Positions 8,855 through 16,413 of a stretch of 64,000 nt of DNA are shown here, piece by piece (positions within the stretch are counted from its first letter, which is position 1; every line of letters starts with the position of its first letter). A model generated the notes under the pieces. The model was not told the DNA's origin and searched no databases. It was given only the letters and a program-made list of their open reading frames with translations. The translations under genes were made by a program, and so were the position numbers. Source of the stretch: Thermoanaerobaculia bacterium (lineage in GTDB: Bacteria; Acidobacteriota; Thermoanaerobaculia; Multivoradales; J023); assembly GCA_030431255.1 (NCBI GenBank), contig JAUIJL010000019.1, positions 124,001 to 188,000 of the forward strand, read 5' to 3'.

Positions 8855-10345
8855 TCAGCTCCCGGCCCCGAGCATGAGGTCCGTCAAACCTTGCTCTTCG
8901 AGGTAGGCATCGGAGGTGGTGGCGCTCAGAGTGGCCGACGCCCGGGCCACCGCCGCCGGGCTCACCCGTGCGGTGAGCTCTTGCTTGCCGGCCGTCGGAT
9001 GCGTCAGCTCGAGACGATAGCTGCCGGCTTCGAGGAAGAGCACCGCAGGGGTGAAGAGCCCCTCCGGATCGAGCGTCACCTCACGGCCCTCCAAATCGAC
9101 GATTCGAGTCACCTGGGCCCAAGGCTCGGCATCGATCACCAAACGGCCCGGGGCCATGCCGCCCGCGATCGGCACCGACGGCTCGTCCGCCAAGCGGGTC
9201 AGCCAGAGCTGCTCGAGAGCTCCGGTCTGTCGGAGCCGGATCGCACCACCGATCAGCACGAGAAATAGAGCCAACACCGCGACCCGGGCTCCGACTCGGA
9301 TCGGTCGACCGCGACGATTCACCGCCGGCTCCCGCAGAGCGTCGAGTCGTTGGGTCGGTTCGAATTCGGTTTCCTCGGAGCTCGGGCGCCGTCGATCGAC
9401 ACCGCCGAATTCCACCACCGTCGCCGCCCGGGTCAATCGGCCGCCGAGCGCGGTGGCGTCGATTTGCCGCTCGATGTCTCGATAGGTCGGCACCTCGGAG
9501 GAGCGCAGCGGCGTCAACCGTGTGAAGACTTGCTCCGCGGTAGCCGGTCGTTTGGCCGGGTCCTTGGCCAACAGCTCGGTCAGCAGCCGACGCAGGGGAT
9601 CGGAAATCCGGCCCTCGGGGTCGGTTTCCGAAAAGTCGGGGATCGGCGACAGCAGATGACCGGCGATCACTTCCTCGAAGCTCGACCCCTGGATTGGGGA
9701 CACTCCGGTCAGCATTTGATAGAGCACGATGCCGAAACAATAGAGATCGCTCGGCGGCCCCAATCGGCGTCGAGGGCGGGCGAATTGCTCGGGGCTGGCA
9801 TATCGCACTTTGCCGACGAACATGCCGCTCGAGGTGAGGTCCAGCTCGTCGGCAAATCGCTTGGCCAAACCCAAATCGATGACTTTGACCATAGGCGCAC
9901 CGTCCAAGCCGGCGGTGACCATGATGTTGTCCGGCGCCACGTCTCGGTGTAAATAACCCTGTTGGTGTAAGTATCCGAGCGCCTGCAACGTTTGGGCCGC
10001 GATCTCGAGAGTGAATGCCTGCGGCGGCGGACCGGATTTCAGAATGTCTTTGAGGGTCAGGCCGTCCACCAGCTCCATGACCGTATAACCGACGTCGTTT
10101 TCGTCGATCACGAAATCGTAGATTTGGGCGATGTGGGGGTGGCGCAGCTTGATCGCCGCTTGCGCCTCGCGATGGAATCGCTCTTTGAGATGGGTTTTTT
10201 CCGCCAGGTGAGGACGAATGATCTTGATCACCCGCAGCTCGTCGAGCAGACGGTGACGCACGACGTACACCGCGCCCATGCCGCCTTCCGCCAGCTTGCG
10301 CAGGATCTCGTACTTCTCCTCGATACCGCCCTGTGGAAAGCTCAT
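8855..10345 (-). CDS. Transmembrane serine/threonine protein kinase (PknB-type)
   Basis: This kinase has 496 aa. The Gly-rich loop is LAEGGMGAVY (residues 18-27), the ATP Lys is K41 (RVIKII), the catalytic loop is HRDVAPDN (133-140) and the metal-binding motif is DLG (157-159). Ser/Thr kinases usually have Lys two residues after the catalytic Asp (RDLKPDN); here it is Ala (RDVAPDN). One membrane span lies near residues 350-370 (VAVLALFLVLIGGAI), followed by an extracytoplasmic beta-rich domain resembling PEGA-type regions (VIDAEPWAQVTRIVDLEG). The start ATG overlaps the stop of the upstream repetitive ORF (ATGA). It is likely co-transcribed with dnaB upstream and an exported partner downstream. 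Confidence 0.9.
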   Translation of the reverse strand: MSFPQGGIEEKYEILRKLAEGGMGAVYVVRHRLLDELRVIKIIRPHLAEKTHLKERFHREAQAAIKLRHPHIAQIYDFVIDENDVGYTVMELVDGLTLKDILKSGPPPQAFTLEIAAQTLQALGYLHQQGYLHRDVAPDNIMVTAGLDGAPMVKVIDLGLAKRFADELDLTSSGMFVGKVRYASPEQFARPRRRLGPPSDLYCFGIVLYQMLTGVSPIQGSSFEEVIAGHLLSPIPDFSETDPEGRISDPLRRLLTELLAKDPAKRPATAEQVFTRLTPLRSSEVPTYRDIERQIDATALGGRLTRAATVVEFGGVDRRRPSSEETEFEPTQRLDALREPAVNRRGRPIRVGARVAVLALFLVLIGGAIRLRQTGALEQLWLTRLADEPSVPIAGGMAPGRLVIDAEPWAQVTRIVDLEGREVTLDPEGLFTPAVLFLEAGSYRLELTHPTAGKQELTARVSPAAVARASATLSATTSDAYLEEQGLTDLMLGAGS

Positions 10346-10611
10346 CGCACCTCGCTCAACAAAGCAGATCCCTTCGCTCCCGTCGCGGAGCGACCCGTCG
10401 GGACTCCCGAGCCGTTACGCTCTCCTGAGCCGTCCCGCTCTCCTGAGCCGTCCCGCTCTCCTGAGCCGTTACGCTCTCCTGAGCCGTCCCGCTCTCCTGA
10501 GCCGTCCCGCTCTCCTGAGCCGTTACGCTCTCCTGAGCCGTCCCGCTCTCCTGAGCCGTCCCGCCGCGATCCGGCCCGTACCGAGCGGTCTATTGCAGTC
10601 GGGGCCGTCAC
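10342..10611 (-). CDS. Candidate 89-aa (D/N)GSGER hexapeptide-repeat protein
   Basis: GTG at 10611 lies three bases after the dnaB stop, and the TGA at 10342-10344 overlaps the kinase ATG (ATGA). The product is mostly eight copies of DGSGER or NGSGER, charged, flexible and presumably disordered. Because the DNA repeat is 18 bp, the frame stays open whatever the copy number. It may be a real coupling or linker peptide, or just a repeat tract that keeps ribosomes moving into the kinase gene. No ribosome binding site is clear. No homolog is recognised. Confidence 0.4.
   Translation of the reverse strand: MTAPTAIDRSVRAGSRRDGSGERDGSGERNGSGERDGSGERDGSGERNGSGERDGSGERDGSGERNGSGVPTGRSATGAKGSALLSEVR
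10409..10563. repeat. 18-bp tandem repeat with 54-bp higher-order period
   Basis: Eight full units of GAGCCGTYMCGCTCTCCT plus a partial ninth lie head to tail. Two variants alternate as TTAC, TCCC, TCCC, giving a 54-bp super-unit repeated nearly three times. There are no spacers, so it is not a CRISPR array. Copy number is likely variable between strains. Confidence 0.95.
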
Positions 10612-10614
10612 GGA

Positions 10615-11976
10615 TCAGCGGTCGAAGCTCGGCAGGGCTTGGGGAGACTCTTCCCGATACAAACCCCGATCCGCCAGGAAGAGCAGCGGAATCTTATCCG
10701 TCGGACCGTGTCGGTGTTTCTTGATCGACAAATGGACCGCCCTCGCCGGCGGCGTGGACCCGCGCTCTTTGTCCTCGGTCAGAAACATCACCACGTCTCC
10801 TCCGAATTCCAGATCACCGCTTTCCTTCAACGAGTCCAGGGAGTCTCTCCCGCCTCCGGAGCCGTAACCTCCGCCGCTCCGGCTTTGGCTGCTCAGCACC
10901 AGGATCGGGGAACCCAAACGTTTGCCCAGGGCGATGAGCTCGCCGGTCAATGTGTCCACTTTACCGCGGACGTCGGAAATCGAGCGAAGCTCCGCTACGG
11001 TTTTCGCCATCAGCTGAACGTAGTCTACAACCAACAGACAGCGACGGCTGGAGCTCTGTTCCATGGATTTCAGCGCCAACGAGCGAAGCTTACCGACGGT
11101 CAGAGCCGGCGATCCGTCGACCAGGGTCAATCGGTTGAGCTGCGGCGCGAGCTCGGCGGCCGCCCGCTCGAGAAGGTCCGGATCCGCGGTACCGCGGAAA
11201 GCGTCGAATGAGCTGATGCCGGCGTGAGAGCAAACCGCTTTCAAGGTCAGGCTCTCACCGCTGTTCTCGAAGCTCACGTAGAGCACCGGGTGGGTCCTGG
11301 CCACATGAAGAGCGATCTGCAGAGCCAACGACGTCTTTCCCATCCCGGGAGCCCCCGCAAGGATGTGTAGGCCTTGATTCAATCCGGACAGCTTCTTGTC
11401 CAGCCGTGGAATGCCGGTGGGCAGACCGAAGACCGTGGTGCCCTCGTCGCGGCGCAGCTGCCAACGCTCCCGCGCCTGATCCAGGACCGAGGAGGTCAGC
11501 GCCGCGCCACTTTGATGCTCCGAGCCTCCGAAACCGCCCTCCAGATCCTCGAGACCGAATCGGGTCTCCCTCACGATCTCCGGGAGCTCACGCTCACCGG
11601 TCAGGGCCTGCTCGATGACCCGCCGCCCCAGCTCGGTCAGTCGGCGCCGGCGAGCCCGATCACGGACGATCCCGGCGTAGGTCGGTGCCCGGCCCAAGTC
11701 CGGTAGGTCGAGGTCCAAGCCGCTCAGGTAGGCCAAGCCGCCGATGCTCTCGAGCTCACCACTCTCTTCCAGGAGGGCCTGAACCGTCCGCAGATCGATC
11801 GGTGAGCGCCGGGAAGCGAGCTCTCGGTAGCAGGCGAAGATCCGTCGGTGGCGATCCGAATAAAACGTCGTCGGCTCCAGATCGAGCTCGTCGAGCAGCT
11901 CCGGCCGCAGCAACACCGCAGCGAGCACGGCGCGCTCGGCCTCGTTGGAATGGGGAAGGCCTCTGGTTTTGGTCAT
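10615..11976 (-). CDS. dnaB: DnaB-family replicative helicase
   Basis: This 453-aa protein has the DnaB layout: an N-terminal helical domain (SNEAERAVLAAVLLRPELLD), a linker, and a RecA-type hexameric ATPase domain. Walker A is GAPGMGKTS, Walker B is LLVVDYVQLM, and a later LVLSSQSRS stretch matches the DnaB Gln/Arg region. It unwinds DNA ahead of replication forks. The start ATG at 11976 has AAGGAG upstream. It borders an iteron-bearing origin-like block and faces away from it, as expected for a replicon-encoded helicase. Similar family proteins run about 450-480 aa, so this is near full length. It is the first gene of a coupled set including a Ser/Thr kinase. Confidence 0.9.
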   Translation of the reverse strand: MTKTRGLPHSNEAERAVLAAVLLRPELLDELDLEPTTFYSDRHRRIFACYRELASRRSPIDLRTVQALLEESGELESIGGLAYLSGLDLDLPDLGRAPTYAGIVRDRARRRRLTELGRRVIEQALTGERELPEIVRETRFGLEDLEGGFGGSEHQSGAALTSSVLDQARERWQLRRDEGTTVFGLPTGIPRLDKKLSGLNQGLHILAGAPGMGKTSLALQIALHVARTHPVLYVSFENSGESLTLKAVCSHAGISSFDAFRGTADPDLLERAAAELAPQLNRLTLVDGSPALTVGKLRSLALKSMEQSSSRRCLLVVDYVQLMAKTVAELRSISDVRGKVDTLTGELIALGKRLGSPILVLSSQSRSGGGYGSGGGRDSLDSLKESGDLEFGGDVVMFLTEDKERGSTPPARAVHLSIKKHRHGPTDKIPLLFLADRGLYREESPQALPSFDR

Positions 11977-12014
11977 CGGATCTCCTTAAGTCGGGCTGTC
12001 GGCTCAGGCTCGAA

Positions 12015-12055
12015 AGCACGGTCGCTCTGGGCTTGAGAGCACGGTCGCTCTGGGC
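12015..12055. repeat. Two exact 18-bp direct repeats upstream of dnaB
   Basis: AGCACGGTCGCTCTGGGC occurs at 12015-12032 and 12038-12055 with a 23-bp period. A decayed third copy may follow at about 12060-12080. They lie 40-80 bp upstream of the dnaB start and could be operators. Confidence 0.85.
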
Positions 12056-12060
12056 CCGAA

Positions 12061-12089
12061 AGCCCCGCGCGCTTTGGCGCGACGGGGCT
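12061..12089. promoter_or_regulatory. GC-rich hairpin in dnaB leader
   Basis: AGCCCCG (12061-12067) pairs with CGGGGCT (12083-12089), and an inner CGCGC/GCGCG stem extends it. It has no T-run in the dnaB direction, so it is more likely a regulatory or origin element than a terminator. Confidence 0.55.
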
Positions 12090-12090
12090 A

Positions 12091-12175
12091 GCTTAAGCCT
12101 TTTAAGGCCTTATCAGCAAAGGGACCGAAACTATAAGTTTCTATATTTCAATGCTTTACAAGGGATGTTCGATTC
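12091..12175. other. AT-rich candidate DNA-unwinding element
   Basis: This tract is clearly richer in A and T than its surroundings. It contains the perfect inverted repeat GAAACT-ATA-AGTTTC (12127-12141) and the run CTATATTTCAATGCTTTACA. It is next to the iteron array, the usual position for a melting site. The dnaB promoter may lie here too. Confidence 0.45.
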
Positions 12176-12225
12176 AGAAGATCACAGCATGGGTGAGATT
12201 TGGTCACACTGCCGGTGGCCTGGGC

Positions 12226-12911
12226 TCACCACCGGGGTGAGTCGGTCCCAGATGAGCCCGGGCTCACACCCGGACTGTGATCATTTGGGCTAAATGTCGA
12301 TCAATATTGGGATCTCCCCATCGAGGATCTCGCGAGGAATTCGATTCGGTCCCAGAAGACCCCGAGCAAGCACCCGGACTGTGATCAAAGCGGGAGCCGA
12401 TCGCCGTCGTAACAAAGATCTTTTTCTTGAGCGTCGTCCCATGGGGCTCGACACCTGGAGTGTGAGCAAATTCGGAGATCCGATACCTTCGACTCGGTCG
12501 AAAACGAGGACACCCAGAGTGTGAGCTTTGTGCGCCGTATCGCTGAACAACATATTCCTGCTCAGTGAGATAGGGGAATTATCTCCCTACACGGAGCGAG
12601 AGTCCCATATGGGACCGGCAACTCTACTGGGGTGTGAGCCGAAACGGTAGCTATCGGTCCCATATGGGACTAGGAGAACACCCGGCGTGTGAGTAAGAGC
12701 GCTCGATTCCGACCGACCGACCGGCAGAGCTGGTAGCGATGGCTCGGTCCCATGAAGGGACCGAGCGGCCACCTGGGCTGTGAGTAGAACCGCTCCGGCT
12801 CCTTGGTGAGCGGCTCTCACCCGGCGGTGCCGCGACGAGGCGGGACCGGAGAGGAACAGATATCGGCGGCGGAGAGGCTCGGGGACCGAGAGCTCACCCG
12901 GAGTGTGAGCA
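12226..12911. repeat. Iteron array, 18-bp consensus ACACCCGGAGTGTGAGCA
   Basis: Eight good copies start at 12266, 12370, 12451, 12510, 12623, 12678, 12769 and 12894. Degenerate copies lie near 12226 and 12817. All have the same orientation, spaced 55-125 bp. The right half GTGTGAG is best conserved, and some copies form an inverted half-site pair (CTCAC...GTGAG). A GGTCCCA-like box begins exactly 22 bp before the copies at 12266, 12370, 12623 and 12678, and 23 bp before 12769. Confidence 0.85.
12602..12763. repeat. GTCCC...GGGAC palindromes within the iteron array
   Basis: GTCCCATATGGGAC occurs at 12602-12615 and 12657-12670. CGGTCCC-ATGAA-GGGACCG lies at 12745-12763. Each directly precedes an iteron, so they may be the second half of a bipartite binding site. 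Confidence 0.8.
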
Positions 12912-12933
12912 CGATCGACGGAAAGGCGCCTGG

Positions 12934-12975
12934 GACCGGTCCCTCGATGGGACCGGTCCCATCGAGGGACCGGTC
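12934..12975. repeat. Perfect 42-bp palindrome (GACCGGTCCC-based)
   Basis: The 21 bases at 12934-12954 are the exact reverse complement of 12955-12975. Within it GGGACCGGTCCC recurs with a 17-bp period. It lies 75 bp beyond the 3' end of the putative initiator gene and 22 bp from the last iteron. It could form a cruciform, or terminate initiator transcription, though no T-run follows. Confidence 0.9.
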
Positions 12976-13008
12976 GGACGATTCTCGAGCGGAGGGGCTC
13001 TGCAGGCC

Positions 13009-13032
13009 GGTGGCCGAGCAGGTGGCCGAGCA
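13009..13032. repeat. Two 12-bp direct repeats GGTGGCCGAGCA
   Basis: Two exact adjacent copies lie just outside the 3' end of the putative initiator gene. Role unknown. Confidence 0.7.
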
Positions 13033-13049
13033 GGTGAGTGGGCCGCGAA

Positions 13050-14915
13050 TCAGGCGAGGCGGCGCCAGAGCTCGAGGATCTTGATCGCAACCTCGGTGGG
13101 CACCGCTCGTTTGCCCTGCTCGTAGCGTCCGACACTTTTGCGAGACAGATCGAGCTTCGAGGCCAGGTCTTCTTGGCGTAGGGAGTATTTGCGTCGGAAT
13201 AGACCGATCAGCAAGGGGTTCTCGACGATCTCTTGCTCGGTGGCGGGAATGCCGAGCGGCAGGACCCGCTGTACCTGTTTGCCTCCGCTGACCACGGGAG
13301 GACGTCGATCCGAGGGCAGCCGGGCTTTTTCACCCGCGCGCATGATCTGCCAAAGATCTCTGCTGAGCGTGACCCGCCGGGGCTCGTCGAGCCAGCTTTG
13401 GAAATAACCCCGTTGGCGTCGCGGCGGCTCGAAGTCGGGGGTGTCTTCGAGCAGACCGATTTCTCGGAGCCGTTGATGGGCTTCGATCATTCGGTCGACC
13501 GTGCGGTTGGGATTCCGCTCGTTGGGTGGCTCGCCGCAGAAGTCGAGGATCGATCTCGCGGTGGCCACCGGGGCCCGACCGCTCTTACCGGCGATGACAC
13601 CGTTGATCGCCCAATAGGTGCCGATTTTTTTGGTGAAGCCCTCCTGGCGAGGATTCAGCTCGAGGAGCGCTCGGGAGTATCGGCCGACCCAACGGAGCGA
13701 GTCGCGTTTCAGAAAATAGGCCAACGCTTGGCCGCAGCGGAAGGAGATGCCTTTGAGCTTGCGCCCGTTGCGCTCGTAGCTGACGTCGACGATGTCGAAA
13801 AGGCGATCGGGTTTCTCTTCACCGAAGCGGATGGTCCCGCCGTCGGCATAGTCTTTCCATTGCATGCTGAGGCGGAGATCCGCGAGCCGGAGCACCTCCT
13901 CGTAAAGCTCCTCCAAGAGCACGGATCGATGCCCTCTGCGTAGGCGCACCGCACGATAGTCGGCAATCTCCTCCAGCCGAATCTGGGCCAAGTCCCGGCT
14001 GGGATCTTGAAGCTCGGCAATGCGGCTCATCAGAATCAGAAAGACGTCGCCGGTCTCGACGGAGAGATCGGAAACCGCCATCATCAAGGCTCCGATCGCG
14101 GTTTCCTCCGGCACTTGCTCGAAGTCGAAATCGAAGAAAACCCTGACCAGCCCGTCCCGGGCCTCATGGGTGAAGAGGGGCCGCCCATAGGCGTCTTGGG
14201 TCCATCGGTGGGCCCGTCCGGCGGAGTAGATGGCCTCGAGGGTCGCTCGGAGCGGTGGATTGACAGGAATGTACATGGATGACGCGGCCGCCGCGCTCAT
14301 CAAACGCTCAGGGGTCAGAATGTGCTGCCCGGTGTCGGGCTCCGACTCCAGATTCCAAACCAAGCCGAGAGTCGGCTCGTCGTCTTGCTCGTCGAGCACC
14401 AGGGCCGAGAGGTGAAAACGGCTCTCGTCCCTGGGATCCAGCTTCAGCTCGTCGCCGCTTTCCATCAAGGGCCTGCGATCCGTTCCATAGCGCTCGAGGC
14501 CGTCGACGGAGGTGAGCTCGAGACGAATCTCCGTGATCTTCCCCCGCTCGAAGAACACCTGGCCCGCTTCGAAAAGCAGCCCGCCGTCGTCCACGGCTCG
14601 CCGTTTCGCTCGGTCGAGGATGCCCGCGTCCACCGCGGACTCCAGCAGATACCGCACCGCGCCCTGGAGGATTCGATCTTCGAGGGGGCCGGATCGGTGC
14701 CCTCGGTGGGCGATCTCCGCGCCGCCCTGCTCGCGCTCCAACAGGATGCCGCCCAGAATCGGGCTCGATCCCGGACCTTGATCGGCGTCGTAGCCTCGGA
14801 GCTCAGCCTGCTCGACGGTGCCCGGAACGTCGTCACCACGGCGGGAATCGTTTCCCGGAGCGCTCCCGACAGGTCGTTCGAGGCTGATGAATTTGGGTCG
14901 ACGGCGCAGGGACAC
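13050..14915 (-). CDS. Putative replication initiator with C-terminal XRE-type HTH
   Basis: This is a large (about 621-aa) DNA-binding protein, likely the replicon's initiator. I favour GTG at 14915, preceded by GAGGAG; an ATG at 14981 in the same frame gives 643 aa. The middle (ISFRCGQALAYFLKRDSLRW, then YSRALLELNPRQ) reads like the winged-helix region of plasmid Rep proteins, but I cannot name a Rep family. The last 60 residues form a clear XRE/HTH_3 domain (LFRRKYSLRQEDLASKLDLS followed by KSVGRYEQGKRAVP). Evidence for the role is the position: its stop faces the iteron block, and ParA and RHH partition genes lie upstream on the same strand. An XRE-type regulator unrelated to replication is the main alternative. 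Confidence 0.65.
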   Translation of the reverse strand: MSLRRRPKFISLERPVGSAPGNDSRRGDDVPGTVEQAELRGYDADQGPGSSPILGGILLEREQGGAEIAHRGHRSGPLEDRILQGAVRYLLESAVDAGILDRAKRRAVDDGGLLFEAGQVFFERGKITEIRLELTSVDGLERYGTDRRPLMESGDELKLDPRDESRFHLSALVLDEQDDEPTLGLVWNLESEPDTGQHILTPERLMSAAAASSMYIPVNPPLRATLEAIYSAGRAHRWTQDAYGRPLFTHEARDGLVRVFFDFDFEQVPEETAIGALMMAVSDLSVETGDVFLILMSRIAELQDPSRDLAQIRLEEIADYRAVRLRRGHRSVLLEELYEEVLRLADLRLSMQWKDYADGGTIRFGEEKPDRLFDIVDVSYERNGRKLKGISFRCGQALAYFLKRDSLRWVGRYSRALLELNPRQEGFTKKIGTYWAINGVIAGKSGRAPVATARSILDFCGEPPNERNPNRTVDRMIEAHQRLREIGLLEDTPDFEPPRRQRGYFQSWLDEPRRVTLSRDLWQIMRAGEKARLPSDRRPPVVSGGKQVQRVLPLGIPATEQEIVENPLLIGLFRRKYSLRQEDLASKLDLSRKSVGRYEQGKRAVPTEVAIKILELWRRLA

Positions 14916-15044
14916 GATGCTCCTCAGATCACGATTGGGGGCAGCGGTCCGGGCGCGGGGGCTGAGAACGTCCGACAGCATGGACCGCCGACGGGTGCCC
15001 CATTGTAGCGGAGCGCCACGAAATTCGAAGACTTAGGGTTTGAA

Positions 15045-15644
15045 TCAGAGGGGAAACTCGGGCCGGCTCTGCCGCTTAGGCAGCTCTTCTCCGGTTCGCT
15101 CGCGGTGGCGCTGCTCGACCTCGTTGACCATGGTCTGTAAGCCGCGGATTACCAGGTCGGAAAACGTCACCCCGGAGTAAGCGGCGAGAATATCCTCCAA
15201 TCGCTCCCGCAGATCGATCGGTACCCGAACGGACATGATGACGGTCGGGGCGGCTTCGCCGGGAACGGTTCGTGCGCGACGCTCGCCGGATTCGTGTTGG
15301 GTTTCGGTGGTTTCGATCATGGCAGCGGGGGCCTTTCGGGGATTCTTGGGTCGGTTCGCGGGGCGACGATTCGAAGCGCGATCGGAGCCGCGGTCGGTGG
15401 TCGTTTTCGTCGGAGACGAGGTCGCACGGCTGCTGCTCTTTTTTTTCTCGGCTTTACGATCGGCCGGCTCGGCGCCGGATTTTCGAGCCGGCTCGCTCGC
15501 GACCTTCTTCTCGGCAGCGGGTTCGACGTTCGGGGTTTCGGATACCGTTCGACCTTCGTTGTCGCCACTTTCGGGACGGTCGGCGGTGATGGCTCCTTCT
15601 CCACCATTTAAGAAGTCGTCTAGGTTGGCAGGGGGTCTGCGCAC
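15045..15644 (-). CDS. Ribbon-helix-helix partition partner (ParB/ParG-like)
   Basis: This 199-aa protein starts at GTG 15644, which has AGGAG upstream; the longer frame would overlap parA without a ribosome binding site. It begins MRRPPANLDDFLNGG, followed by a long disordered Lys/Ser/Pro/Glu-rich region. The C-terminus has a ribbon-helix-helix: a strand (TVIMSVRVPIDLRERLED) and helices (TFSDLVIRGLQTMVNEV). In type Ib partition systems a small RHH protein binds the centromere and stimulates ParA. The gene follows parA by 49 bp on the same strand, which fits. The RHH is at the C-terminus with an unusually long N-terminal tail. A CopG-like repressor is the alternative. Confidence 0.75.
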   Translation of the reverse strand: MRRPPANLDDFLNGGEGAITADRPESGDNEGRTVSETPNVEPAAEKKVASEPARKSGAEPADRKAEKKKSSSRATSSPTKTTTDRGSDRASNRRPANRPKNPRKAPAAMIETTETQHESGERRARTVPGEAAPTVIMSVRVPIDLRERLEDILAAYSGVTFSDLVIRGLQTMVNEVEQRHRERTGEELPKRQSRPEFPL

Positions 15645-15693
15645 GGCGATTCTCCTGGTTCGGGGCTGTGGATTCTCCGGATTTCGGCTCGAT

Positions 15694-16413
15694 TCAGCTC
15701 GGTAGCTCGAGACCGAGCACGTTCTCGGCCACGTCACGGAAGGCGGCGATCATCTCATCGATCGCCTTCTGATCCCTGGCCCGACCGGTCTGCTCGAGCA
15801 CACTGAGCCCGACCTCCGCTCCCCTTCGGAAAGCCTTGCGGGAGTGAATGACCCTATCGATGGCTTTGAAGCCGTCCTCGGCCAAGAACTCGCGAGCCTC
15901 CTTCGCTTCCTTCACCCCACCGGTCACACCGACCTGATTGAGCAGCACCCACGAGGGCAGGTCACCGTCGCTCACTCGAAATCCGTTGGCCTGCTCGATC
16001 AGCTCCTGCATGCGTCCGAATTCCCACATTTCAAAAGCCGACACATTGGCGGGCATGAGCAGGGCATCGGCGACGACCAGAAGACCCCGGAGCGCCACGG
16101 AATCGAAGCCACCGGCGTCGGCGACGATCAGGTCGTAGTCCTCCCCCACTTCCAAAAGATCCCGATGTACTCCTTTGCCTTCCATGCCCACGCAGCGAAT
16201 CGACAGCAAATCTCTACCCGAATCCTGAAGCTGGCGTCTGACGCCCGCCCATTTGCTGGAGGAACGCTGTACCGGGTCGAGATCGGCGAGAAGAACTTTC
16301 AAATCGAGGCTGGCGGCGACGACCGCAAAATTTACTGCGATGGTGCTCTTTCCGACCCCGCCTTTGGTGTGTCCGACGCCGAGAATTTTGGAAAGACGCT
16401 TTTTCTTAGACAT
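15694..16413 (-). CDS. parA: ParA-family partition ATPase
   Basis: This 239-aa protein has a deviant Walker A motif HTKGGVGKST (residues 15-24) with the signature Lys K17, a second motif VLLADLDPVQRSSSKW and a Walker B-like DLIVADAGG. This is the MinD/ParA fold that positions DNA cargo by ATP-driven binding to the nucleoid. The short length, without an N-terminal HTH, matches type Ib plasmid ParA proteins, which pair with RHH partners. The start ATG at 16413 has CGGAG upstream. A 16-bp inverted repeat (16434-16449) just upstream is a plausible operator. It shares its strand with the RHH gene and the putative initiator, and the three may form one operon. Confidence 0.9.
   Translation of the reverse strand: MSKKKRLSKILGVGHTKGGVGKSTIAVNFAVVAASLDLKVLLADLDPVQRSSSKWAGVRRQLQDSGRDLLSIRCVGMEGKGVHRDLLEVGEDYDLIVADAGGFDSVALRGLLVVADALLMPANVSAFEMWEFGRMQELIEQANGFRVSDGDLPSWVLLNQVGVTGGVKEAKEAREFLAEDGFKAIDRVIHSRKAFRRGAEVGLSVLEQTGRARDQKAIDEMIAAFRDVAENVLGLELPS

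Larger units (their letters stand above)
11977..13049. other. Putative replication origin region of an iteron-type replicon
   Basis: This 1.07-kb block between dnaB and the putative initiator gene has no believable ORF. It is packed with repeats: two 18-bp direct repeats and a hairpin near dnaB, an AT-rich tract, eight to ten iterons, GGTCCC/GGGACC palindromes, and a perfect 42-bp palindrome near the initiator's 3' end. No consensus DnaA box (TTATCCACA) was seen. The neighbours on both sides encode replication and partition proteins. The origin call is inferred from this layout. Confidence 0.75.

Noticed and set aside
10409-10563. Possible CRISPR array
   Set aside because: Units are contiguous with no spacers and no cas genes are in the window; the same applies to the arrays at 23.5, 33.7 and 40.7 kb.
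11685-12293. 202-codon plus-strand ORF across dnaB and the origin
   Set aside because: Antisense to dnaB and running into the iterons; low-complexity Arg/Ser/Pro composition typical of GC-rich shadows.
12587-13135. 182-codon minus-strand ORF in the origin block
   Set aside because: It is built from the palindromes and iterons and overlaps the initiator's 3' end; Arg/Pro-rich with no domain.
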